A model generated the notes under the pieces. That model saw only the letters and a program-made list of their open reading frames with translations, ran no database searches and had not been told where the DNA came from. A stretch of DNA of 64,000 bases from Bacteroidota bacterium (GTDB lineage: Bacteria; Bacteroidota; Bacteroidia; Bacteroidales; JABHKC01). Position numbers and translations under genes: made by a program. Location of the stretch: contig JABHKC010000164.1 in the NCBI GenBank assembly GCA_018692315.1, positions 1-64,000 on the forward strand. The letters run 5' to 3'. This document shows, in pieces, positions 8,104 to 16,416 of the stretch (the first letter of the stretch is position 1; each line of letters begins with the position of its first letter).

Positions 8104-10341
8104 ATGAAAAAATTATTAATTATTTCAATTTGTTTTGTTTGTTGTTTTCAATATACATTTTCGCAAACATCTGTTGTAGATCATTGGGAAACAGTAATTT
8201 ATTCAAATGCAAATTGGAAATATTTTGTTGGTACATCGGAGCCCCTAAACACTTGGCGAACAATTGGCTTCAACGATAGTACGTGGCAAAACGGAGTTGG
8301 AGGAATTGGCTATGGAGACGAAGACGATAGCACTATTATTCCTGCAACAACTTCTCTATATTTGAGAAAAACATTTACACTAACTAATTTTAATAATATT
8401 GAATTAGCAATTTTTAATATTGATTATGATGATTCTTTTGTGGCATTTATTAATGATGTTGAAGTTGCAAGATCTAATATTGGTTCAGTTGGCGATCATC
8501 CTACTTTCGACCAAACAACGCCAAATTTGCACGAAGCCACAATGTATCAAGGTGGCAATCCAGAATATTTTTATATCAATAATCAAATATTGACAAATAC
8601 CCTTGTTTCAGGCGATAATGTTTTAGCTGTTCAAGTTCATAATGAGAGTATTACATCTTCCGATATGAGTTCAAATTGCTTCCTTTCATTTGGAATAATT
8701 AATTCGTCAATTACTTATGGAAATCCACCAAGTTGGTTTTCGCCACCAGAATATTTTGAAAGTTCAAATCTCCCGATAGTAATGATCAATACGCTTGGAC
8801 AGACCATAGTAAACGACCCAAGAATTGTTTGTGATATGGGAATTATCTACAATGGTGAAGGTGCAATAAATTACCTTTCCGATCCATTTAAAGAATACGA
8901 TGGAAAAATCAGCATTGAAATTAGAGGTTCGTCTTCGCAAAGTTTTCCTAAGAAATCGTATGGGCTTGAAACACAGGATAGTCTGGGGGAAAATAGCAAT
9001 GTAAAACTCCTTGGTATGCCAAAAGAAAACGATTGGATTTTGTACGCACCCTACAGCGATAAATCACTTATGAGGAATGTTTTAACATATAAACTTGGAA
9101 ATGACATTGGCAGGTATGCACCTCGAACTCGTTTTTGTGAACTTTTTATAAACAATGATTATAAAGGTGTTTATGTATTGATGGAAAAAATAAAGCGCGA
9201 TAATAATCGTGTTGATATTGCTACATTAAATGAAATAGATACAATTGGCGATCAGCTAACTGGTGGATATATTGTAAAAATCGACAAAACAACGGGCAGT
9301 GGAGGAGATGGCTGGACTTCACCTTATGATCCCTGGGCAGGTGCATGGCAATCCATTTTTTTTCAGTATGACGAACCAAAAGCAGACGAACTTCAATTAG
9401 TCCAGAAAAACTATATTCAAAACTATATTACACAATTTGAAACGGCTTTGAATGGTCCAAATTTTACTGATCCACTTTTAGGATATCCTGCCTATATTGA
9501 TGTTGGCTCGTTCATTGATTATATGTTGATTAATGAAATAAGCAACAATGTTGATGGATACCGATTGAGTACATATCTCTACAAAAATAGAGATTCTATT
9601 GATCCAAAAATTCATATGGGTCCTTTATGGGATTTCAATCTGGCTTTTGGAAATGCAAATTATTGCAATGGAGGAAGCACTTCTGGTTGGACTCTAAGTT
9701 TTAATAATGTATGCTCCGGCGATAGCTGGCAAATTCCATTTTGGTGGTCGAAATTTTTGCAAGATCCTACATATGTTCATCAAACAAAATGTAGGTGGCT
9801 TGAATTAAGAAATACAAAATTTCATACCGATACAATTCTGAACTATATTGATTCAACAGTTAGCTACCTGTCTGCCGCTCAAGTGAGAAATTTCGATAAA
9901 TGGCAAATATTCGGTTCATATGTTTGGCCGAATAATTTTGTAGGGCAGAACTACGAAGAAGAAATAAACTATATGAAAACTTGGATAGTTGATCGACTTA
10001 ATTGGATAGATCAAAATATTCCGGGAAATTGTAATATTACTTTTTCAGAAGATGTAAATAATTCTGAAAAATCTGAAATTTATGTTTATCCTAACCCTTT
10101 CCGTGAAATTATTAGTATTAAATATTTGCTTGAAAATGAGTCGAATGTTTATATTAGTATTGAGGATATTTTTGGGAGAAATGTGAAATCGTATGAGTAT
10201 AAAAATCAGCAAATTGGTGAAAATATTATTTCTATAGATGCGAAACAATTTATTGAAAACTATCTTATAAAAGCTACTTATATACTGTCCTTTTATGTTA
10301 ATGGTGATTTGGTTTCAAGGAAGCTACTCTTAAGAAAGTAG
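8104..10341 (+). CDS. CotH-kinase-family secreted protein with T9SS tail
   Basis: About 745 residues from the ATG chosen here. A signal peptide (MKKLLIISICFVCCFQYTF) is followed by a galactose-binding-like beta domain (to about residue 200), then a CotH kinase-like domain. CotH motifs are IEIRGSSSQSFPKKSYGLE, VLMEKIKRDNNRVDI and GPLWDFNLAFGN, the last giving the metal-binding Asp. The C-terminus is a T9SS type A sorting domain beginning IYVYPNPFREI. The protein should be exported to the cell surface or medium. CotH proteins phosphorylate secreted proteins in Bacillus; in Bacteroidota the substrate is unknown. It ends 17 bp before the AlbA_2 gene. Confidence 0.85.
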   Translation: MKKLLIISICFVCCFQYTFSQTSVVDHWETVIYSNANWKYFVGTSEPLNTWRTIGFNDSTWQNGVGGIGYGDEDDSTIIPATTSLYLRKTFTLTNFNNIELAIFNIDYDDSFVAFINDVEVARSNIGSVGDHPTFDQTTPNLHEATMYQGGNPEYFYINNQILTNTLVSGDNVLAVQVHNESITSSDMSSNCFLSFGIINSSITYGNPPSWFSPPEYFESSNLPIVMINTLGQTIVNDPRIVCDMGIIYNGEGAINYLSDPFKEYDGKISIEIRGSSSQSFPKKSYGLETQDSLGENSNVKLLGMPKENDWILYAPYSDKSLMRNVLTYKLGNDIGRYAPRTRFCELFINNDYKGVYVLMEKIKRDNNRVDIATLNEIDTIGDQLTGGYIVKIDKTTGSGGDGWTSPYDPWAGAWQSIFFQYDEPKADELQLVQKNYIQNYITQFETALNGPNFTDPLLGYPAYIDVGSFIDYMLINEISNNVDGYRLSTYLYKNRDSIDPKIHMGPLWDFNLAFGNANYCNGGSTSGWTLSFNNVCSGDSWQIPFWWSKFLQDPTYVHQTKCRWLELRNTKFHTDTILNYIDSTVSYLSAAQVRNFDKWQIFGSYVWPNNFVGQNYEEEINYMKTWIVDRLNWIDQNIPGNCNITFSEDVNNSEKSEIYVYPNPFREIISIKYLLENESNVYISIEDIFGRNVKSYEYKNQQIGENIISIDAKQFIENYLIKATYILSFYVNGDLVSRKLLLRK

Positions 10342-10358
10342 GAAATTATTTTTATGGA

Positions 10359-10991
10359 ATGAGCAAATACATCAAAGAATTAATAGAGCAAGGAGAAAAT
10401 CAAATCCTTGATTTTAAATTTGAAGTTTCAGATTCTAAAAAAATTGCACGCTCGCTTGTTGCTTTTGCAAATACCGATGGTGGAATTCTATTGATTGGAG
10501 TCAAAGACAATGGGAAAATTGCTGGTGTTCGTTCCGAAGAAGAGTATTTTATGCTCGAAACTGCTACACAAATTTTTTGCCGTCCGGAAGTGAAATTTTC
10601 TGCTTTGGAATGGAATATTGAAGGTAAAGTTGTTTATGAAGTAAAAGTTCCTAAAAGCGAAAATCGACCGCATTTTGTAAAATCCGATAACAACAAGTTT
10701 CTTGCATATATTAGAGTTGAAGACCAAAATTTGCTGGCTAACAATGTTTTGCTTCAAGTTTGGAAACGAGAGAAAAGTAATGAAGGAATACTTGTAAAAT
10801 ATCAAGAAACACAACAGTTTTTGTTAGAATATCTTGCTGAAAATAAAATAATTACTTTCTCAAGATTTGTAAAATTGTCAAAAATTTCGAGGCGAAAAGC
10901 TGAAAAGATTTTGGTGAACTTTTTGCTTCTGAATATTTTAGAAATTGTTGTTACCGAAAAAATAACTTATTATAAATTGAAATCCGTTTGA
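10359..10991 (+). CDS. AlbA_2 (Schlafen-like) domain protein with C-terminal winged-helix-like end
   Basis: A 210-residue cytoplasmic protein. The AlbA_2 fold is visible from QGENQILDFKFE through the glycine-rich TDGGILLIGVKDNGKIAGV to about residue 125. The last 70 residues are Lys-rich and helical (FSRFVKLSKISRRKAEKIL), compatible with a winged-helix DNA-binding tail. AlbA_2 proteins bind nucleic acid or act as regulators; no specific target is known. It follows the CotH-like gene by 17 bp and ends at a strong terminator. The pairing looks like shared transcription rather than a functional link. Confidence 0.8.
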   Translation: MSKYIKELIEQGENQILDFKFEVSDSKKIARSLVAFANTDGGILLIGVKDNGKIAGVRSEEEYFMLETATQIFCRPEVKFSALEWNIEGKVVYEVKVPKSENRPHFVKSDNNKFLAYIRVEDQNLLANNVLLQVWKREKSNEGILVKYQETQQFLLEYLAENKIITFSRFVKLSKISRRKAEKILVNFLLLNILEIVVTEKITYYKLKSV

Positions 10992-11004
10992 GCTAAAATA
11001 AAAA

Positions 11005-11048
11005 TACCACAAATTCATAGAAAATCTATAAACTTGTGGTACTTTTTT
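11005..11048 (+). terminator. Rho-independent terminator after the AlbA_2 gene
   Basis: Inverted repeat taccacaaattcatag / ctataaacttgtggta around a 5-base loop, followed by a run of six T. It lies 14 bp after the stop. With the convergent ahcY gene beginning its 3' end at 11107, it may serve both directions. Confidence 0.85.
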
Positions 11049-11106
11049 GTTCCCTCATATGCAAATCAGAATTGCAACAAGCTTTAAATCAATATCCTTC
11101 AAACAA

Positions 11107-12525
11107 TTAGTATCTATAATGTTCAGGTTTGTATGGTCCGTTGATATCTATGTCTAAATAATCTGCTTGTTCCTTTGAAAGAATTGTAAGTTTCACGCCA
11201 ATATGGTTCAAGTGTAAGCGTGCAACCTCTTCATCAAGATATTTTGGCAGGCGATAAACTCCAAGTTCATAGTCTTTTGTCCAAAGGTCTATTTGTGCCA
11301 AAGTCTGATTTGTAAACGAATTACTCATAACAAAGGATGGATGTCCTGTTGCATTTCCAAGATTTACAAGACGACCTTCTGAAAGTAAAATTATTGAATG
11401 TCCATCGGAAAAGTGATATTGATCAACTTGAGGTTTAACATTTTCTTTTCTAATGTTTTCCCATTTTTCTAATTGCTCAACCTGAATTTCGTTGTCGAAA
11501 TGTCCAATATTACAAACTATTGATTTGTCGTTCATTTTCGACATATGTTCTGCTGTAATTACATCTTTATTTCCTGTTGTTGTTACAAAAATATTTCCTT
11601 CGTCAAGCGATTCTTCAACAGTTTTTACTTCAAAACCTTCCATAGCAGCTTGCAATGCACAAATTGGGTCTATTTCGGTAACGATAACTCTTGCACCATA
11701 ACTTTTCATAGATTTTGCCGATCCTTTTCCAACATCGCCATAGCCGCATACAACCACAACTTTTCCTGCCAGCATAATATCAGTTGCACGTTTTATTCCG
11801 TCTGCTAATGATTCGCGGCAACCGTAAAGATTGTCAAATTTTGATTTTGTAACCGAATCGTTTACATTTATTGCAGGGAATAGAAGTATTCCTTGCTGCA
11901 TCATTTGATACAATCTGTGAACGCCTGTTGTGGTTTCTTCTGAAACACCTTTTATTTTTTCCGAAACTCGTTGCCAGCGATTTGGGTCTTTTTCATGAAT
12001 TCTTTTTAGCAAACCATAAAGCTCAAATTCGTCTTCTGCAGAAGTTTCTTTATCGAAAAGTTTAGGATTTTTCTCTGCTTCTAAACCATTGTGTACCATA
12101 AGTGTAGCATCGCCGCCATCATCAACAATCAAATCGGGACCCGATCCGTCAGGAAATGTCAATGCTTGTTCGGTGCACCACCAGTATTCTTTTTGTGTTT
12201 CTCCTTTCCATGCAAATACAGGAATGCCTGCCTCTGCAATTGCAGCCGCAGCATGGTCTTGAGTCGAAAAAATATTGCAACTTGCCCATCGAACATCTGC
12301 GCCAAGCTCAACCAAAGTTTTAATTAAAACTGCTGTTTGAATTGTCATATGCAAAGATCCAGTGATTTTTGCACCTTTTAGAGGTTTCTCTTTAGTATAT
12401 CTTTTTTGAAGAGCCATCAATCCGGGCATTTCTGCTTCTGCAAGCTCTATTTCTTTTCTGCCGAATTCGGCTAAACTAATATCCGCTACTTTATAAGGAA
12501 TATTTTCAACTAATGTAGTATTCAT
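11107..12525 (-). CDS. ahcY: Adenosylhomocysteinase
   Basis: A 472-residue S-adenosylhomocysteine hydrolase, which reversibly splits SAH into adenosine and homocysteine in the methyl cycle, using tightly bound NAD. Visible hallmarks are [30 protein letters not shown], the NAD loop [28 protein letters not shown], and the C-terminal PYKPEHYRY, which closes the partner subunit's NAD site. Length is that of the bacterial long form with the roughly 40-residue insertion. It is monocistronic, with its own promoter, next to tRNA-Val. Confidence 0.97.
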   Translation of the reverse strand: MNTTLVENIPYKVADISLAEFGRKEIELAEAEMPGLMALQKRYTKEKPLKGAKITGSLHMTIQTAVLIKTLVELGADVRWASCNIFSTQDHAAAAIAEAGIPVFAWKGETQKEYWWCTEQALTFPDGSGPDLIVDDGGDATLMVHNGLEAEKNPKLFDKETSAEDEFELYGLLKRIHEKDPNRWQRVSEKIKGVSEETTTGVHRLYQMMQQGILLFPAINVNDSVTKSKFDNLYGCRESLADGIKRATDIMLAGKVVVVCGYGDVGKGSAKSMKSYGARVIVTEIDPICALQAAMEGFEVKTVEESLDEGNIFVTTTGNKDVITAEHMSKMNDKSIVCNIGHFDNEIQVEQLEKWENIRKENVKPQVDQYHFSDGHSIILLSEGRLVNLGNATGHPSFVMSNSFTNQTLAQIDLWTKDYELGVYRLPKYLDEEVARLHLNHIGVKLTILSKEQADYLDIDINGPYKPEHYRY

Positions 12526-12547
12526 AAATAAATTTTTAAATTTTGTG

Positions 12548-12555
12548 CAAAAGTA
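12548..12555 (-). promoter_or_regulatory. -7 box for ahcY
   Basis: On the minus strand TACTTTTG followed by c, about 23 bases before the ahcY ATG, fits the Bacteroidota -7 consensus TAnnTTTG. It implies a very short leader and leaves no room for a SAH riboswitch. Confidence 0.6.
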
Positions 12556-12613
12556 AAATAATTCTTGTTATGAATTAGATTATTAAATGTGTTGTTTTTG
12601 AAAGAAAAATGTG

Positions 12614-12687
12614 GGCATTACTGGATTCGAACCAGTGACTTCCACCCTGTCAAGGTGACACTCTAAACCAACTGAGTTAAATGCCCA
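12614..12687 (-). tRNA. tRNA-Val (GAC)
   Basis: A 74-nt cloverleaf on the minus strand. The acceptor arms are gggcatt/aatgccc, the D arm actc/gagt, and the anticodon stem tcacc/ggtgg with loop ttgacag, so the anticodon is GAC (valine). The T arm is actgg/ccagt with ttcgaat. CCA is not encoded. A -7 box (TACTTTTG, complement of 12698-12705) lies just upstream. Confidence 0.95.
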
Positions 12688-12816
12688 AATTTTATGCAAA
12701 AGTATAAAACTATTTTAGTTTCAATTAAAAAAAATCAACTGAAGGATTTTTGATAAAACTAAATATCGTTTCAACAAAACAAAGCATTTGAAGCATTATT
12801 TAGCATTGAAATCAGT

Positions 12817-13233
12817 TTATTCAGCAATTCTAATTTCTGATGTAACAGGCATAACTTTTTTATACACTACTCCAACTCCGCAATATTGGTCTTCTGAAAG
12901 TTTCACAGCTTTCTCAATTTTTTTCAGAGGAAGGTTTTTTCCTTTGAAGGAATATATTACATGCATGCTTTTATAATGTTTCGGATGCTCTTCAGTCATT
13001 TCAGCCTCTACAGATACTGATAAATCGTCAAATTCTACTCTCATTTTTTTTAAAATTGAAACTACATCCATACCTGTACATCCTGCTAAGGCATATAGCA
13101 TAAACTGCTTTGGCCTTGCTCCTTTATTGGTGCCACCGACTTTTGCATCTGCATCGAAAATAATTTCATGTCCATCAGGATTTCCTTTAAAAGTCATGTT
13201 TTCTGTCCAATTAAGATCAATTTTTGATTTCAT
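12817..13233 (-). CDS. OsmC/Ohr-family protein
   Basis: A 138-residue OsmC-family protein. Members reduce organic hydroperoxides with a pair of reactive cysteines. Both are visible: the first in LAGCTGMDVVSIL (about residue 52), the second in SEDQYCGVGVVY near residue 118. Full family length. The gene is divergent from the Crp/Fnr-type gene at 13425, with 190 bp between them, so the regulator may control it. That link is only positional. Confidence 0.9.
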   Translation of the reverse strand: MKSKIDLNWTENMTFKGNPDGHEIIFDADAKVGGTNKGARPKQFMLYALAGCTGMDVVSILKKMRVEFDDLSVSVEAEMTEEHPKHYKSMHVIYSFKGKNLPLKKIEKAVKLSEDQYCGVGVVYKKVMPVTSEIRIAE

Positions 13234-13363
13234 TTTTAAGTATTTTAGTAAAAAATTAATTTAGCAAATGTAGAAACAATATTTCCAAATTATTGATATT
13301 TCATATAATATTGATAAATATCATTTTTTTATAAAAAAATTATTTAATAACAGTAGTAAATTA

Positions 13364-13371
13364 TACTTTTG
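13364..13371 (+). promoter_or_regulatory. -7 box for the Crp/Fnr-type gene
   Basis: TACTTTTG fits TAnnTTTG, about 53 bases upstream of the ATG at 13425. No clear -33 TTTG is seen at the usual distance. Confidence 0.5.
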
Positions 13372-13424
13372 TGCAAAAATAGTAATTATCTTTTTTTGTT
13401 GTTTTACTAAAGATTGAAATAAAA

Positions 13425-14123
13425 ATGGAAAGCATACCTTCTTGTACTGATTGTTTGAATACGCCAAATTCTATTTTTAAAAACCTAACAAACGATGAGT
13501 TTGATATTGTAACTTATAAAAAGTCATGTTCCATCTATAAAAAGGGGAAAATAATATTTAGAGAAAACTATAGAACCAATGGTTGTTATTGTGTTCATAG
13601 TGGTGTAGTTAAGATGTATAAAAGTGGTGTTGATGGAAAAGAGCAAATTATACGTTTTGCCCAGAAAGGCGATATTATCGGATTTAGGTCGCTTCTTTGC
13701 AACGAGGTTGCATGCACGACCGCTAAGATTATTGAAGATGCAACTTTATGTTTTATTCCAGCACCAACCATTTTTTCTCTACTTAAATCTAATTCTGCTT
13801 TTTCTATTGAGCTTATGAAGTTTTCTTGCAAGGAACTTGGCGAAGCAAATAAATACATTACAGACATCGCACAAAAAACAGTTCGTGAACGTCTTGCAGA
13901 AGTTCTTTTGTTATTGAAAAAGTCATTTGACCTTGATGATGAAAAAACTTTGCAGATTTCTTTGACAAGAGAGGAAATAGCAAATATTGTTGGCACTGCT
14001 ACAGAATCTGTAATTAGACTTTTATCGGAGTTTAAAAGCGATAATTTGATTGAATTAAATGGTAGGAAAATCAAAATTATTGATGAAAAAGGCTTGAGAA
14101 AAATCGAAAAGGCGTATGATTAA
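13425..14123 (+). CDS. Crp/Fnr-family transcriptional regulator
   Basis: A 232-residue regulator. The N-terminal cNMP-binding-like beta-roll (about 25-140) includes VHSGVVKMYKSGVDGKEQII and GDIIGFRSLL. A dimerisation helix and a C-terminal HTH_Crp domain follow, with recognition region LTREEIANIVGTATESVIRL near residues 183-202. An N-terminal C-x2-C (residues 7 and 10) and further cysteines (CYC, CNEVAC) recall redox-sensing FNR relatives, but the spacing does not clearly match an FNR iron-sulfur ligand set. The cAMP-contact Arg is not evident. It lies divergent from OsmC, so a stress or redox role is plausible. Confidence 0.88.
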   Translation: MESIPSCTDCLNTPNSIFKNLTNDEFDIVTYKKSCSIYKKGKIIFRENYRTNGCYCVHSGVVKMYKSGVDGKEQIIRFAQKGDIIGFRSLLCNEVACTTAKIIEDATLCFIPAPTIFSLLKSNSAFSIELMKFSCKELGEANKYITDIAQKTVRERLAEVLLLLKKSFDLDDEKTLQISLTREEIANIVGTATESVIRLLSEFKSDNLIELNGRKIKIIDEKGLRKIEKAYD

Positions 14124-14140
14124 TTTTTAGATTTAATGTT

Positions 14141-14190
14141 AAAAAAAATGGCTAAACAGATTGATTAAATCAAGTTTAGCCATTTTTTTT
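14141..14190. terminator. Bidirectional terminator
   Basis: Arms aaaaaaaatggctaaac and gtttagccatttttttt form a long stem with A and T tracts on both sides, between the converging Crp/Fnr and LruC genes. Confidence 0.9.
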
Positions 14191-14204
14191 TAAAGAAATA
14201 TTTT

Positions 14205-16220
14205 TTAGTGGGTAAAGATATTTGCGGCATTGCGATAATTGGCCATTTCTAAATACCAATCTGTATATTCTAAACCATTACTTGTTGCCCATGAGCCAAA
14301 TTTTAAATGTGCTGATACTATCTCAGCCTTTTCGATTGGATAATGGAATTCTACAGGAATATTTATTGCCCATGGCAAGTTATTTTCTGTTTTGTAATAT
14401 CTGCCAATCGCTGCATCACTATCATCTTGAGCCGTACCAAATAGAGCACTATTTTCTGCCAATTCAGTTGGAGCATAGTCAGGCAAATGTATTTCGTGCG
14501 TAATATCTTCATTAATACGGATAAATGGATTGTAAGGTGCTGTTCCCAATTGTGCAACATCCACAGGCGAAGTAAAGGTTACAGTTTGATAAATTGTATC
14601 AGGCTGAATGTAAACTCCTCCAACTGTAGTATTAACACCAATTCCGCCATCGCTTGGATAAGTTAATACTTCATAAGAATCAACAAAGGACATTATCACA
14701 CTTCTGTTTGTACCTGCAACAGTTCCCATTCCGCCGGTAACACTTGTGTTACTTGCAGGAGTATTAAATTCTATACCAAAACCATTGTGCATACTTGCGC
14801 CAAAAGCTCTCACAACAATTTTTTGCTCGATTTCAACTACGTCATTATCTGCATTTGTGATGCTGTTTAAATTGTATCCAATTACTAAGTCGTTAAAATC
14901 GTAATCGCCTTTTCCAGGCCATAAATCTTCAAATGCTAAAGTTCCAAAGGTAGTTTCGCTTGGATAATAATTATCGAATGCTTTGTTTGGATCGTTTGGA
15001 TAGTCATCTGAAACGTCAGCTACTCCATCTCCATCTGCATCATTAACAGGGTCAGTTCTCTCAGTAGTATCGCGATTTGTATTCTCAATAGGATTGGCGA
15101 TAACAGTAAAAACAGCATCATTAAAATCGTGATCGCCGCCAGTTCTAATAATATCTTCGAATCCCATTATGAACAATTCTCTATATTCATCATACAATAA
15201 AACACAATGTTTTTGCAAACTGGTATCTGCTTCAGGATTTAAATGAGAATCTGAATAAAGCACGTGTGTACCATTTCCAACCTGAGATGTCCCTGAATTC
15301 CATCCTTGTGCAACCAAGAACCATCCAATAGAGGTATTACCTGGAATGGTATCAATAAAGATTTTATCTCCTGATGTTAGTCCTCCGCCACTACCGGAGT
15401 ATGATACATTTGGAAATAATAAAATATGTTCGTTAATATCGTTGGTGGTCGCCGGTGGATTTCCTGTGGTATATGTATAATAACCTAATACGTTTTTCCA
15501 ACCTGCTCCTTCATGAATGAAAGTTACCCAAACTTCGGAAGAATCTTCAACAATAAGATTTGAAGATAGTCCGTAGGCAAAATATTCCGGGTGAGAAATT
15601 GGCAATTCTATACTTTCTGGAAGTGAAGAATTAATATCATCAAGTAATCCTTGTGAAATAACATCGGGTGTAGTTAAATAATCCGGCACTCCTTGGCTAT
15701 CCCAAGTTCCTATTGTTGTATAATTGACATTGGTATTTTCAATTCCTCCAACGCTTTTTAGGCTTTTATTGTGGTTTTCAGTGCCAAATGTATAAAAGAC
15801 AGTGGCATTATCAATGCTGACAATAGCTTTGTTTTCTAATCCTATATAATAAGGCATAATAACTAATTCGTCCATGTATGTTGGGACTGAAATCGTTGTT
15901 TGTAAAACACCATTAAAATTTGTAGCACCTGAGTATAATAAGATACTTTCAGTATTGAGTGTCCCATCTTCGTTGATAGGATCAGCACTGAATATATTAA
16001 GTTTTATTTTTGCTAAAGGGCTACCATCGTTAGTAATTGCAGAAATTGAAACATTGACATTCTTTGTAGTTTCATAATCAAAAGCATCGCTAACAATTAG
16101 CTCTGACATTGCTAAATTTACATTAGGATCAATTGTAGAGGAAGTTGGTTCTTTCTTACAAGCGCCAAAAAGCATTACAGCAATAATAAAAACCAATAAG
16201 GAATAATTCTTCTTTTCCAT
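14205..16220 (-). CDS. LruC-domain (DUF4842/DUF4114) surface lipoprotein
   Basis: A 671-residue lipoprotein. The signal sequence ends in the lipobox FGAC (Cys about 20), followed by KKEPTSS. A beta-rich domain covers about 30-140. Acidic DUF4114-type sequence FEDIIRTGGDHDFNDAVF lies near residue 350. A calcium-binding thrombospondin-3-like stretch (DADGDGVADVSDDYPND) precedes a C-terminal LruC/DUF4842 domain starting TFGTLAFEDLWPGKGDYDFN. LruC-domain proteins are common in Bacteroidota and of unknown function; many are surface-exposed. It is a stand-alone gene that shares a bidirectional terminator with its neighbour. Confidence 0.85.
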   Translation of the reverse strand: MEKKNYSLLVFIIAVMLFGACKKEPTSSTIDPNVNLAMSELIVSDAFDYETTKNVNVSISAITNDGSPLAKIKLNIFSADPINEDGTLNTESILLYSGATNFNGVLQTTISVPTYMDELVIMPYYIGLENKAIVSIDNATVFYTFGTENHNKSLKSVGGIENTNVNYTTIGTWDSQGVPDYLTTPDVISQGLLDDINSSLPESIELPISHPEYFAYGLSSNLIVEDSSEVWVTFIHEGAGWKNVLGYYTYTTGNPPATTNDINEHILLFPNVSYSGSGGGLTSGDKIFIDTIPGNTSIGWFLVAQGWNSGTSQVGNGTHVLYSDSHLNPEADTSLQKHCVLLYDEYRELFIMGFEDIIRTGGDHDFNDAVFTVIANPIENTNRDTTERTDPVNDADGDGVADVSDDYPNDPNKAFDNYYPSETTFGTLAFEDLWPGKGDYDFNDLVIGYNLNSITNADNDVVEIEQKIVVRAFGASMHNGFGIEFNTPASNTSVTGGMGTVAGTNRSVIMSFVDSYEVLTYPSDGGIGVNTTVGGVYIQPDTIYQTVTFTSPVDVAQLGTAPYNPFIRINEDITHEIHLPDYAPTELAENSALFGTAQDDSDAAIGRYYKTENNLPWAINIPVEFHYPIEKAEIVSAHLKFGSWATSNGLEYTDWYLEMANYRNAANIFTH

Positions 16221-16365
16221 AACATTATATTTTTAGTTTAACAAAATTTTTACAAATGTACTTTCAAACTTGTCTGAGGGATAAATTTATTGATGAAACA
16301 CTAATAAATTTTTATGAAACGAATTTTAATAACAATCTATGTATAAACATTAGGTTTTATTTAAC

Positions 16366-16398
16366 AAGAAAAGCACTCTTTTATTGAGTGCTTTTCTT
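16366..16398. terminator. Terminator after the PKD protein gene
   Basis: Perfect stem aagaaaagcactc / gagtgcttttctt around ttttatt. It lies 18 bp beyond the stop of the minus-strand gene at 16417. Confidence 0.85.
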
Positions 16399-16416
16399 AT
16401 TAAAAGGATGCTATCT

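Noticed and set aside
12526..12547. SAH riboswitch before ahcY
   Set aside because: The likely promoter leaves a leader far too short, and no conserved structure is seen.
13595..14074. 159-residue minus-strand frame
   Set aside because: Antisense to the well-supported Crp/Fnr-type gene.
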